Notes: generated by a model from the letters alone, not told the origin. A stretch of DNA of 18,559 nucleotides from Veillonella sp. (GCA_018367495.1 JAGZGB010000032.1:1-18559), one strand, 5' to 3'; numbered from the stretch's first letter, positions 7,899-16,183 are shown. Numbers and translations: made by a program.

Positions 7899-8351
7899 TG
7901 TGCTATCAACCAACGTAAAAAATTTGCCTATTAAACGTTGTTCTTCTATCTTTGGTAATGCTATATTTGTTTCCAAAATATTTTTATTATAAAGCCGTTT
8001 AATAGTACTTCCCTCTAATCCTGCCCATTTAACGTGATTGTAAAATTGCAACAAGAATGAATTATCAATCTTACCATTATGATTGAGCCATACAATATTG
8101 GAATCTTGGAAGTAAGCATCTTCACCATTGTACACAACAGTTCTTCCAATACTCCCAGATGCAGATATCAGTATATCCCCAATATTTGGATAAGGATATT
8201 TATTCTTATACTCCTCAAATAGTTCTCTGCTGATAAATGAATCTGCATCACTCCCAAACGTTCCTATTTTATAAAATGGAATGTCTCCATTTGTAGTTGT
8301 TTGTTCCTTAAAAATGCGTTTGTTCATTTCAACTGAGGTCAAACTTCCCAG

Positions 8352-8368
8352 CTTACACTGTTCCCAAG
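8352..8368 (-). repeat. hsdS repeat A, diverged copy opening cassette Y
   Basis: CTTACACTGTTCCCAAG differs by one base from the consensus CTTACGCTGTTCCCAAG, changing Arg to Cys in WEQRKL. Confidence 0.8.
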
Positions 8369-8374
8369 AACACC

Positions 8375-8417
8375 AAAAGAGGTAGAAAAGTCCTATACGG
8401 TCTTTTCTACCTCTTTT
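8375..8417 (-). terminator. Strong rho-independent terminator after hsdM
   Basis: Two perfect 16-bp arms, AAAAGAGGTAGAAAAG (8375-8390) and its complement (8402-8417), enclose an 11-base loop. On the minus strand the hairpin begins two bases after the hsdM stop, and its 3' arm ends in UUUU. It separates the expressed operon from the silent cassettes and integrase. Confidence 0.9.
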
Positions 8418-8419
8418 CC

Positions 8420-10021
8420 TTACATTTTGACTCCTAATAGGGCTAATTGTTCGGCTATTTCTTTTTCAAGTTTTGCAATTTCTTGGTTATCTTTTTCAAT
8501 CATACGGTTGATTTCATCAAGATCAAGTTCTTCTTCTTCCTCAAACGTATCTACATATCGAGGAATATTTAAGTTATAGTCATTTTCTTTGATTTCTTCG
8601 ATAGATGCAACGTGTGCATATTTATCGACATCTTGTCTATTACGATATATATCAATAATTTTAGCGATATTTTCATCACTTAAATTATTTTGGTTCTTAC
8701 CTTTTTCGAATTCATTACTAGCATCAATGAATAGTACATCACGTGTTGTACGGTTCTTCTTAAACACAAGAATTGTTGTAGGGATACTTGTGCCATAGAA
8801 CAAGTTCGCAGGCAAACCAATCACCGCATCAAGATAATTCTTTTCTATAATAGTTTGGCGAATCTTACCTTCTGCGGCACCACGGAATAGGACACCATGA
8901 GGTAAAACGATTGCCATCGTACCTTCATTATTTAGATGATACAAACTATGTAATATGAAAGCGTAATCTGCTTTAGATGCTGGTGCTAATTTACCATACT
9001 CACTAAAGCGTGGATCTTTTAGTTTACTTTCATTATTATCCCATTTGGCAGAGTATGGAGGATTCGCAACAACTGCATCAAAGGAACGTGGTCTATCGAT
9101 ACCATCACGGTCAGGACCATCTGGCCAATCACTTTCAAGTGTATCAGCATTATTTAGTGTCATATTATTATACGTAACACCATGCATCATCAAATTCATT
9201 CGAGCCAAGTTATAGGTTACCGTATTTAATTCTTGCCCGTAAAAGCTAACTGCGCCTTGACGAGAACCATCAGGGAGTTCATTACGAACCGTCAACAATA
9301 ATGACCCAGAACCCATTGTAGGGTCATAGACTGTGAAAGTATTATTTTGAGATTTTATATTACCAGTGACAATTTTAGCCAAGATTTGGCTAACTTCATG
9401 AGGTGTATAGAATTCACCACCTTTCTTGCCAGCATTAGCTGCAAATTTACCTATTAAGTATTCATAGATTTCTCCAAGAATATCTCTACCATTTTCATCT
9501 TTGTACTCAATTTCATCTATTTTAGTTACAACCGCATTCAACGTTTTAGTTCTACCAGCAATTGTTGAACCTAATCCAGAATCACCAAGATTAACATAAT
9601 TAAAGATACCTCTAAAATCAGTAGCGGCTTCTTCATTTATTTCAGCATTCTTATTAAAGTTTTCAAATAATCGTTGATAATCACTAGGAACAACTGATCC
9701 ATTATGAACATTTTCAATCAAGGACGCCCATGTATCCTCCGGATTAATAGCATATCCTAATGTACCTGCAATATCGATTAAACAAGCCTCTAAACCAGCC
9801 TCTTCAACAAGTTCTTTATAGGCTTCATTAACAGATTTATCATCAGAAATATCAACTAAATCATTGTTAACAAGATATTCTTCTTGATGAATAGAAAGGT
9901 ATTTATAAAATAGAAATGAAAGAATGTAGTCTTTAAAAGAACTGGCATCCATTGTGCCACGTAAATCATTGGCAATAGCCCATAATTGGCTTGAAATATT
10001 CTGTGCTTTTGATTCTGCCAT
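8420..10021 (-). CDS. hsdM: Type I restriction-modification DNA methyltransferase subunit HsdM
   Basis: The 533-residue product has the full HsdM layout. The N-terminal helical domain begins SSQLWAIANDLRGTMDAS (residues 10-27). GGEFYTP at 201-207 comes just before the methyltransferase core, whose SAM-binding motif I is DPTMGSGS (233-240) and catalytic motif IV is NPPY (320-323). The C-terminal region ends in an acidic coiled coil (EEEEELDLDEINRMIEKD and on), which usually contacts HsdS. Motif IV NPPY and the overall order indicate an N6-adenine methyltransferase. AGGAG lies 8 bases upstream of ATG 10021. The gene starts 16 bases after hsdS stops and is the last gene of the operon; a strong hairpin follows. 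In complex with HsdS it methylates the target, and with HsdR added it forms the restriction enzyme. No defect is visible. Confidence 0.97.
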   Translation of the reverse strand: MAESKAQNISSQLWAIANDLRGTMDASSFKDYILSFLFYKYLSIHQEEYLVNNDLVDISDDKSVNEAYKELVEEAGLEACLIDIAGTLGYAINPEDTWASLIENVHNGSVVPSDYQRLFENFNKNAEINEEAATDFRGIFNYVNLGDSGLGSTIAGRTKTLNAVVTKIDEIEYKDENGRDILGEIYEYLIGKFAANAGKKGGEFYTPHEVSQILAKIVTGNIKSQNNTFTVYDPTMGSGSLLLTVRNELPDGSRQGAVSFYGQELNTVTYNLARMNLMMHGVTYNNMTLNNADTLESDWPDGPDRDGIDRPRSFDAVVANPPYSAKWDNNESKLKDPRFSEYGKLAPASKADYAFILHSLYHLNNEGTMAIVLPHGVLFRGAAEGKIRQTIIEKNYLDAVIGLPANLFYGTSIPTTILVFKKNRTTRDVLFIDASNEFEKGKNQNNLSDENIAKIIDIYRNRQDVDKYAHVASIEEIKENDYNLNIPRYVDTFEEEEELDLDEINRMIEKDNQEIAKLEKEIAEQLALLGVKM

Positions 10022-10037
10022 ACAAAATCTCCTTTAT

Positions 10038-11321
10038 TTATACAAACATCTGTTGAAGTAATGCCTTTTTCTGTAATTGTAAGTGATCTAACTTACGCTG
10101 ATGAAGGGTAATAAACTTATCAAACTGTTTAATAAAGTTACCTATTTTAACTTGCTCTTCGATGCTAGTAGGAATATTCAATTCACTGTCAAAAAAATCT
10201 TCTGTTGAAATATTAAGTAACCCATGGTTACGAGCACCTTCTGCAGCTCGTTTTGAGATTTCCTTATACCATAAATGAGTCATATAATAACTAACAATAA
10301 AATCAGAACTTATATTATTATCTGTAATTTCAAATAAAATATAAAGGGTTGACAATGCACCTATATCATAATAATCAAGGCGTTTTACAGCCCCAAATGG
10401 ATACCCTTCAGAATAACTTTTGTTATATGCAAACTCTCCTTTTTTAATAAGATAGTAATTTGACATATCACGACTAGCAACTTGTCTATTAAAGTATTTA
10501 CGTTGATCTACCAAACCATCTTGTGCTGAAATTGTAAGTGGTAAATCAGATTGACTACCATTTTTTCTTGTTACTCTCGTAGTAATCTGACACAACTTAC
10601 GCTGTTCCCAAGCATCAGTAAATCCTGGGAAACGAAGTTCTGGATAACACTCTCCATTTTTTGGAAAAAGTTTCTGAAGCAACGCTTTTTTCTTCAAATT
10701 TAAGTGTTCAAGCTTACGCTGATGAAGGGTAATCATTTTAGCAATGTAGTAAAACAAACTACCAATTTTTTCTTGTTCATCTAGATTTTTTGGATATTCA
10801 ATCATTGTATCTTTCAAGGCAGATTTAGATATCGAACTAACTTTTATGCCCTGAATTAATGGTCTAAGCTGTAGCCTATAAGAATCCGAGTTTAAAAAAT
10901 TACCTAAATAACCTTTACCAAATGGAATTAGTGGCCTACAAGGAATTGTATGTAAACCACCAAGAATAAATGGCGCATTTACATTCTGCAACTCAATTGC
11001 TTTACCAACAGTATCATCTTCAGCTGTATCCGAAAAAACGATATCCCCATCTCGAAGTAATGATTTACTAAATTTAGATAAATCAAGCTCAGAGTTAATA
11101 TAAGGTATATCCTTGTTAGATCCATCTAGTATCTCATCGAATTTAACAAGAATATCACCATAATGAATATTCTTTATATTAGGATTTTTATAATTCAACG
11201 AATCTCTAGACAAAGTATTATTTTGTAGGTATTCAAATATTTCACCCAACTTACGCTGTTCCCAATCTTCCGTAAATCCAGGAAAACGTAACTTAGGTAC
11301 TCTCCGTTTTTCCTTACTCAT
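10038..11321 (-). CDS. hsdS: Type I restriction-modification specificity subunit HsdS (expressed copy, two TRDs)
   Basis: The 427-residue product is a normal full-length HsdS with two target-recognition domains and two conserved helical spacers. TRD1 begins at RFPGFTEDWEQRKL (Trp20) and ends at MITLHQRKL. The first spacer is LEHLNLKKKALLQKLFPKNG. TRD2 begins at RFPGFTDAWEQRKL (Trp238) and ends at FITLHQRKL, followed by the tail LDHLQLQKKALLQQMFV. The domain edges coincide with short DNA repeats shared with the silent cassettes, so each TRD is a replaceable module. ATG 11321 has GAGGGG 6 bases upstream. It lies 32 bp after hsdR and 16 bp before hsdM. HsdS chooses the two half-sites of the recognised sequence, and the sequence itself cannot be read from the protein by eye. 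Confidence 0.96.
   Translation of the reverse strand: MSKEKRRVPKLRFPGFTEDWEQRKLGEIFEYLQNNTLSRDSLNYKNPNIKNIHYGDILVKFDEILDGSNKDIPYINSELDLSKFSKSLLRDGDIVFSDTAEDDTVGKAIELQNVNAPFILGGLHTIPCRPLIPFGKGYLGNFLNSDSYRLQLRPLIQGIKVSSISKSALKDTMIEYPKNLDEQEKIGSLFYYIAKMITLHQRKLEHLNLKKKALLQKLFPKNGECYPELRFPGFTDAWEQRKLCQITTRVTRKNGSQSDLPLTISAQDGLVDQRKYFNRQVASRDMSNYYLIKKGEFAYNKSYSEGYPFGAVKRLDYYDIGALSTLYILFEITDNNISSDFIVSYYMTHLWYKEISKRAAEGARNHGLLNISTEDFFDSELNIPTSIEEQVKIGNFIKQFDKFITLHQRKLDHLQLQKKALLQQMFV
10092..10112 (-). repeat. Repeat B at the end of hsdS TRD2
   Basis: CTTACGCTGATGAAGGGTAAT encodes ITLHQRK on the minus strand. It is identical over 21 bp to 10713-10733, and over the last 15 bp it is shared with both silent cassettes. 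Confidence 0.85.
10594..10612 (-). repeat. Repeat A at the start of hsdS TRD2
   Basis: AACTTACGCTGTTCCCAAG is the exact inverse of 6426-6444 in silent cassette X, about 4.15 kb away. It encodes WEQRKL. Confidence 0.87.
10713..10733 (-). repeat. Repeat B at the end of hsdS TRD1
   Basis: CTTACGCTGATGAAGGGTAAT is identical to the copy at 10092-10112. Repeats A and B share the core CAGCGTAAG (minus strand), which encodes QRK at all four domain edges of the expressed gene. Confidence 0.85.
11248..11265 (-). repeat. Repeat A at the start of hsdS TRD1
   Basis: AACTTACGCTGTTCCCAA matches 18 bp of the TRD2 copy and is inverted relative to 6426-6444. It is a second possible crossover point for cassette X. 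Confidence 0.85.
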
Positions 11322-11353
11322 CGCAACCCCTCTTTTCTTTTACCATACTAACA

Positions 11354-14300
11354 CTACCTTTCATTAACATAGGAATCTGCAAATTTATATAATGCAGCAA
11401 CTAGCTCGTTGCCATATGTAATCTTATTAAGTGCAGCCACGTCTTTATCTTGTGCCTTAACTTGATATTCTTTACGAGCATCTTTCTTCAGTTGACTAAT
11501 ACGTCCAGTACTATCAAGATCTTGTTTACCTGCAGTATGTCGGCCAAATAATTCCAAAATTTCATCATTACTAATAACATCAATGATGCCCCATTTTAAA
11601 CGGAAGTCAAGGATATTATCTTTTACAATAATAGTATTAGCATCATGTATAATATCCAAACTAGATTTCAATTGAACGGGATACGTTACTTGATGCCCCT
11701 CTGGAGGATAGTTGCCACTATAAATCGCATCAGCAGCATTATTAATTTGTTTTGCATAGTGACGGTCTTCCAATGCCATAGCAAAATCACTAATCTTATC
11801 TCTATAATCAGCAGCTACATCCATACGGTCCTCATGCACTGCATTCATTAATGCTTCTACCAATTCAGTTAGATAATCATAATTAACACTAACATCTTTC
11901 ACATGAATCATACGTAACTCAATTTGTGCTACAGGAACATCATGTATTTGTGCAATCCGTTCTTTCAAATCGTTATATAAAGATGTTGTTAGCATTTCCT
12001 CTTGTTCAGGTGTCATGCCAAGTAGTGTAACAAGTTCATCTGGATTATCATAGTCAAAACCAACATCCTCACCATTAACCGTTTCTGGGTCATATTGTTT
12101 TAATTTAGACATCCCAGAACTATAGGTCCTCATGAGATTAAACATTTCTTCTTGCTTAGCTTCACCCGCCGGTACTTCTGTGAAAGTATCGGTAATATCT
12201 GCTAATTTATCGACTACATGTTTGACCTCATTAAATTGTTCTTTGAAAGTTTTTGCTAACACACCAGCATCTACTAACTCTTTAGTATCTACCAAAGTTT
12301 CTTGTACGTCAGCGGAAGCTTTATTAGCATAAATACTCAAAGCTCGATTCATAAGCTCTTCGTTCTTAGCCGGCCATCTATAATTAACAATACGTCCCCA
12401 TGGTTTACCCTGATTATCGGCAATACGATTAGTTCTCGAATAAGCCTGAATCAATAATGCATCCTTCAATGTACGATCTACATATAGAGTATTCATTTTA
12501 GGTGCATCAAAACCAGTTAATAGTTGATCTACAACAATAACAATATCTAAATATTGACCATCTTCCGCAGTACGATTTAATCGTGTTGTCAAATCTTGTG
12601 TATACCCAGATACATCATCTAGACCAAAGCTTGTACCAAACATCTTATTATAATGATTCATAGCTCGTAATAAGCCATCATTAGTCGTTAATTGGTTATC
12701 ACTATTATTAGTACTCATACTGAACGTCACGCCAACTTTCAGCGTAGGTAATCCTTGTTCTGCTCGTTCTTGATTAACACGCTCAAATTCCTCAAAGTAC
12801 ATCAAGGCCATTGGCGTACTTGGCCGATTACCACCTACATGAGTAGTAAGCATAGCGTTATAAGCACCATCATTAGAACGATTACGCCAGTTCTTGAAGA
12901 TATCTTCTACAACTAATCGCACATGATTAGGATTATTATCATAGAAACTTGGTTCAATCATATCATCCATGTCATTATCAGTAAGATTAGCAATTTTACG
13001 TTCAATATCTTGTTCATTCCAATCAGGATATTGTACCTTATAAAATTTAGGTAAGTACTCTTGTTTCATTTGATCTTCGGCGATAGTCGTTTCAAAATCC
13101 ACCTTGAACCCTAATACATTTTTATCGGCAATAGCTTCACGAATTGTATAGGCATGAAGCAACTTACCAAATACTTCATGCGTCTTAGTACCTTTTTTAC
13201 CAACTACTTCGTCAAACATTGGTGTTCCAGTATACCCAACCCAGGCGGCACCTTTAAAGACCTTTTGTAATTCTTCAAAGCTTTCACCACCAGTCGAACG
13301 ATGTGCCTCATCGACGATGAACACAAATTTTTTCTTAGGTACCACAAAATTTTTGCGTTTAATAAGAGTATTTAGCTTTTGTACAGATGTAACAATAATT
13401 CCATAACCACTTTTGTTCAATTTACGCTCTAAGGCATCTGTATTTAACGTACCACTTACATTGTTATTCTCTTTGCCCCCATCATCAATAGAGCCTTCAG
13501 GGTCATACGCTTTATAATTGTCTTCAGTTTGTTTTGTTAAAGCAATACGGTCTACGACAAAGATAACCTTATCTACATTAGGCATGCGACTAGCTAACCA
13601 TGCAGTTTTAAAACTAGTAATAGTCTTACCAGATCCAGTGGTATGCCAAACATAGCCTAATTTATTAATAGGCAAATCAAAGTCAGCCCTTTTTAATTCA
13701 TTTAAAACTGCTTTCGTAGCATATACCTGGTAAGGGCGCATGACCTTAAGCATTTGTTTATTCTTAGTTCCATCAAGAATAGTAAACAATGTAGACATTT
13801 GATGAGCCATTGGTATGCTAAGGAACATATCCGCAAAGGTAGTCCAGTTGCGAACCACCTTATTATCATTGGGGTTTTGCCATTCAAATGCAAAGTCCTT
13901 ATTAAATAATTCAGCCGTTGTATTCGCCATATATTTAATGCGATTTGGTGTCATAGCAACTAGAATTTGAACAGTTGAGAAAATATCACTGTACTGTTTC
14001 TCTTGAATATATTGATGCATTTGATTTAATGCTTCATCAACAGAATGCTTAACAGATTTTTCCTCAATTTGAATGATAGGTAATCCATTAATAAGTAACG
14101 TTGTATCAAAACGACGTTCTGGGCGACCTGCAATTTGTGGTTCTCGTTTAATTTGACTAACTACTTGATATACGGTATTACCAGCACCAATCTGTTTTTG
14201 ATCAAATACCGTCAAGAATACATGACGTCCATCATCAAGGTCCACTTCTACTTGAGACACACCATTAATACCATACAAAAATTGACCTGCTTGATATGGT

Positions 14301-14578
14301 GTATACAGTTCATTAATAACCTTTTGAACCTGTTTAAACTCTGTATCACTTAAAGGTTGAGACAATTGATTCTGATTCAATTGATATAAAATAGATCGAA
14401 AGTTTTCCCATAAGTCTTCTGTTGTTTTAATTGTTGGCTCATACTTCCATAATTTACTTTTATATACCTTCATATTACCGTAAGGATCTGTAGTATCTCC
14501 TACTTGCTTAGTTGCACTGCTAATAATCCCTGATGATAATTGTTCAATTAACTGACGTTCAAATTCTAGCTCTGTCAT
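11354..14578 (-). CDS. hsdR: Type I restriction enzyme endonuclease/translocase subunit HsdR
   Basis: The 1074-residue product is a full-length HsdR. The N-terminal nuclease domain shows RFDTTLLINGLPIIQIEEK, with Asp158, Glu172 and Lys174 forming the D...ExK site. Two RecA-like motor domains follow: Walker A TTGSGKT (313-319), the DEAH box VDEAH (422-426), motif III GYTGTP (448-453), LLTGFDAPK (686-694), and motif VI QAYSRTNR (711-718). The C-terminal helical region (about 790-1074) normally docks to the methylase. The gene translocates DNA and cuts it at a distance when the HsdS site is unmethylated. ATG 14578 follows directly on the stop codon of the short S-like gene (TAAATG), so translation is probably coupled. 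No catalytic residue is missing. Confidence 0.97.
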   Translation of the reverse strand: MTELEFERQLIEQLSSGIISSATKQVGDTTDPYGNMKVYKSKLWKYEPTIKTTEDLWENFRSILYQLNQNQLSQPLSDTEFKQVQKVINELYTPYQAGQFLYGINGVSQVEVDLDDGRHVFLTVFDQKQIGAGNTVYQVVSQIKREPQIAGRPERRFDTTLLINGLPIIQIEEKSVKHSVDEALNQMHQYIQEKQYSDIFSTVQILVAMTPNRIKYMANTTAELFNKDFAFEWQNPNDNKVVRNWTTFADMFLSIPMAHQMSTLFTILDGTKNKQMLKVMRPYQVYATKAVLNELKRADFDLPINKLGYVWHTTGSGKTITSFKTAWLASRMPNVDKVIFVVDRIALTKQTEDNYKAYDPEGSIDDGGKENNNVSGTLNTDALERKLNKSGYGIIVTSVQKLNTLIKRKNFVVPKKKFVFIVDEAHRSTGGESFEELQKVFKGAAWVGYTGTPMFDEVVGKKGTKTHEVFGKLLHAYTIREAIADKNVLGFKVDFETTIAEDQMKQEYLPKFYKVQYPDWNEQDIERKIANLTDNDMDDMIEPSFYDNNPNHVRLVVEDIFKNWRNRSNDGAYNAMLTTHVGGNRPSTPMALMYFEEFERVNQERAEQGLPTLKVGVTFSMSTNNSDNQLTTNDGLLRAMNHYNKMFGTSFGLDDVSGYTQDLTTRLNRTAEDGQYLDIVIVVDQLLTGFDAPKMNTLYVDRTLKDALLIQAYSRTNRIADNQGKPWGRIVNYRWPAKNEELMNRALSIYANKASADVQETLVDTKELVDAGVLAKTFKEQFNEVKHVVDKLADITDTFTEVPAGEAKQEEMFNLMRTYSSGMSKLKQYDPETVNGEDVGFDYDNPDELVTLLGMTPEQEEMLTTSLYNDLKERIAQIHDVPVAQIELRMIHVKDVSVNYDYLTELVEALMNAVHEDRMDVAADYRDKISDFAMALEDRHYAKQINNAADAIYSGNYPPEGHQVTYPVQLKSSLDIIHDANTIIVKDNILDFRLKWGIIDVISNDEILELFGRHTAGKQDLDSTGRISQLKKDARKEYQVKAQDKDVAALNKITYGNELVAALYKFADSYVNER

Positions 14579-15154
14579 TTACTCCACTCCCTGTAACATA
14601 GCAATTGATAAGCGATATGTATTCTCAGCTACCCGTTGTCTTAACGAACGTAATAGTAATTGCTTAAAGTATATATCCCCTATCACCCGTTGAATCTCTA
14701 TTGGTGGTAATTCCGGTAGTACAATTTCTTTCAATAGCTTTAAACTATATCGTATCACCTGACTGCCTTGTAGATTTTGTTTAAACTGACGTTTAATCGA
14801 TCGATTTTCATTAATCAAATAAGCCATATACCTTCTATCTACTAACCTACTCATAGGCTCCATACGAGCATAATTTTGCGTAAATACATAGCCATCATGT
14901 TCCGCACTTACTATTGTGGCTTCACCAGAAATTGTACTAAATAATAAGTCACCTTCTTTGGCAATAGCTCCAGGCGCCATTCCATCTACTTTTATCTGTT
15001 TCCGATCACTCATAGCACCAGGTACACCATATAAATCCTCATATAATTCATTCTGCCCATATAAGATATATACCTTCGCATCCGGACTATTACTTTCTTT
15101 AATGCGATACTGTGATATACCAGTATTACTATAAAATACATTTTGAATATACAT
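14579..15154 (-). CDS. Short single-TRD HsdS-like protein leading the hsd operon
   Basis: I start at ATG 15154 because GAGGTG lies 6 bases upstream; an ATG 11 codons earlier would put that site inside the gene. The 191-residue product reads like one target-recognition domain plus one helical spacer. It has EGDLLFSTISGEATIVS (about 90-106), YVFTQNYARMEP, the ELPPIEIQRVIGDIYFKQL step typical of HsdS, and a C-terminal helix. It lacks the WEQRKL and ITLHQ repeats, so it stands outside the shuffling set. It is the first gene after the promoter and touches hsdR (stop and start adjacent), whereas hsdS lies after hsdR. Possible roles are a half-subunit that pairs as a dimer, a modulator of restriction, or a relic of an older S subunit. 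A family assignment to HsdS-like TRD is likely; the role is unknown. Confidence 0.75.
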   Translation of the reverse strand: MYIQNVFYSNTGISQYRIKESNSPDAKVYILYGQNELYEDLYGVPGAMSDRKQIKVDGMAPGAIAKEGDLLFSTISGEATIVSAEHDGYVFTQNYARMEPMSRLVDRRYMAYLINENRSIKRQFKQNLQGSQVIRYSLKLLKEIVLPELPPIEIQRVIGDIYFKQLLLRSLRQRVAENTYRLSIAMLQGVE

Positions 15155-15213
15155 TATTTCACCTCTTCTCTCTAACAATTTATTCATTTTATTTTTATTT
15201 TTGCATTTAAAAA

Positions 15214-15255
15214 AATTACACTGTATATCTTTTAATTAAAGTATACAGTGTAATT
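15214..15255 (-). terminator. Terminator of the GIY-YIG gene, overlapping the hsd promoter
   Basis: Perfect 14-bp arms, AATTACACTGTATA (15214-15227) and TATACAGTGTAATT (15242-15255), surround a 14-base AT-rich loop. On the minus strand the hairpin is followed by seven T residues, a textbook terminator for the gene ending at 15305. The right arm contains the -10 box of the predicted hsd promoter. Confidence 0.85.
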
Positions 15256-15268
15256 CATCTAAAAGCAA
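15240..15268 (-). promoter_or_regulatory. Predicted sigma-A promoter of the hsd operon
   Basis: On the minus strand TTGCTT (15263-15268) is followed 17 bases later by TATACT (15240-15245). Transcription would begin in the hairpin loop, so the hsd mRNA would not contain the full stem. The palindrome arms flank the start and could also serve as an operator. Confidence 0.55.
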
Positions 15269-15304
15269 ATATAATTTTGTAATTTTTAAAAATGCAGTAT
15301 TAAT

Positions 15305-16183
15305 TTAAATATTATTGTTTCTATTACGTATTTCTTTTAAATTCACGCCTTCCTTATCTTTCCAAAGAAGTAATCCGTTAGCAGCTTGACCAATTAAAAA
15401 CATAGCTGCTGTAGATGGACTGTTAAATAAAATATCTTCCATTATACAATTATCATTATCTTTTTTTACTGTTTTTCGACGTAACTTAAGTGATTCAGAT
15501 ATAGTTTGAGCAGTCTTATGAGAAACTTTACTTCCTTTTAGAAGTAAAAATCCTTCGTTAGTTTCTTTAGCATAACCAGTAACCACTTCACTTCCAACTT
15601 TTTGAGTCATAGTATAAATAATCTCACCTTCGCTACGACCTGAGTCAGCCAACTCATCAATTGGTGTTAATACTTTCTTACCTAATAATCCTATTGGTAA
15701 TTTTGAGAACTCTATATACGCTAATAACTCACTAACTTTTTCTTCAGTTACATTTCCAAGAGTTGGTTCATTATCATTAAAGACCTTATATCGATTGATT
15801 TCTTTAATCAATCTATAGTAACGATTCTCTAAGAAATTTAAATCCGTAGGACCAAAGCTATCATTCGATGTTGTTAGCACTACAGCCTCTGTCCAAAAGT
15901 CCTTACTGCTATCTGTATCATGTTCTTTTAAACGCTGTAATACACCATCATCATTTTTACGAATTCCAGCCTGACCAATATATACTAATGGTTCATTATT
16001 ATCATCCATGCCAAATAACATATAGATTGCACTTTGATGTAATGCACTAATTTCTTTTGATTCATCTAATAAGGATCTAGGTATTTTATAAACTAACCCA
16101 GTCCAATTAGCTAAAGTACATTTAATACGACCAGTAACCTCTCCGTCTAGTAAAAATAAATTTACATTTTGTCCCTTTACCAT
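15305..16183 (-). CDS. GIY-YIG nuclease-family protein with C-terminal DUF4357
   Basis: The 292-residue product has a short N-terminal lead. A GIY-YIG domain follows, seen as AIYMLFG (52-58) and VYIGQA (67-72), with the usual Arg in VLQRLKEH (Arg84) and a candidate metal-binding Glu in FLENRYYRLI (Glu119). A basic linker follows, then a DUF4357-like C-terminus: EGFLLLKGSKVS around residue 210 and FNSPSTAAMFLIGQAANG near 255-272. GIY-YIG enzymes cleave DNA; DUF4357 is widely attached to methylases and restriction-linked proteins, possibly for DNA binding. ATG 16183 has GGAGAG about 9 bases upstream. A terminator separates it from the hsd operon, so it is probably its own unit. Defence association is inferred from position; the substrate is unknown. 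Confidence 0.85.
   Translation of the reverse strand: MVKGQNVNLFLLDGEVTGRIKCTLANWTGLVYKIPRSLLDESKEISALHQSAIYMLFGMDDNNEPLVYIGQAGIRKNDDGVLQRLKEHDTDSSKDFWTEAVVLTTSNDSFGPTDLNFLENRYYRLIKEINRYKVFNDNEPTLGNVTEEKVSELLAYIEFSKLPIGLLGKKVLTPIDELADSGRSEGEIIYTMTQKVGSEVVTGYAKETNEGFLLLKGSKVSHKTAQTISESLKLRRKTVKKDNDNCIMEDILFNSPSTAAMFLIGQAANGLLLWKDKEGVNLKEIRNRNNNI

Larger units (their letters stand above)
7830..8368 (-). pseudogene. hsdS: Silent hsdS cassette Y: one target-recognition domain, minus strand
   Basis: After a slightly altered repeat A (WEQCKL, 8352-8368) the frame reads one complete TRD of about 155 residues. It includes IPFYKIGTFGSDADSF, YPNIGDILISASGSIGR, FQDSNIVWLNHNG and the C-terminal GKFFTLVDSTITLHQ. 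It then runs out of register through a second remnant of repeat A and stops at 7830, overlapping the integrase start. No convincing start codon exists: the first candidates are a TTG at 8342 with a badly spaced ribosome binding site, or an internal ATG. It sits just after the hsdM terminator, so it is normally not transcribed from the hsd promoter. It points the same way as hsdM and opposite to cassette X. Interpreted as a silent donor cassette. Confidence 0.78.

Noticed and set aside
6426..11321. Repeats considered as a CRISPR array
   Set aside because: The repeats lie at irregular distances, change orientation, and encode conserved HsdS peptides; no regular spacers exist.
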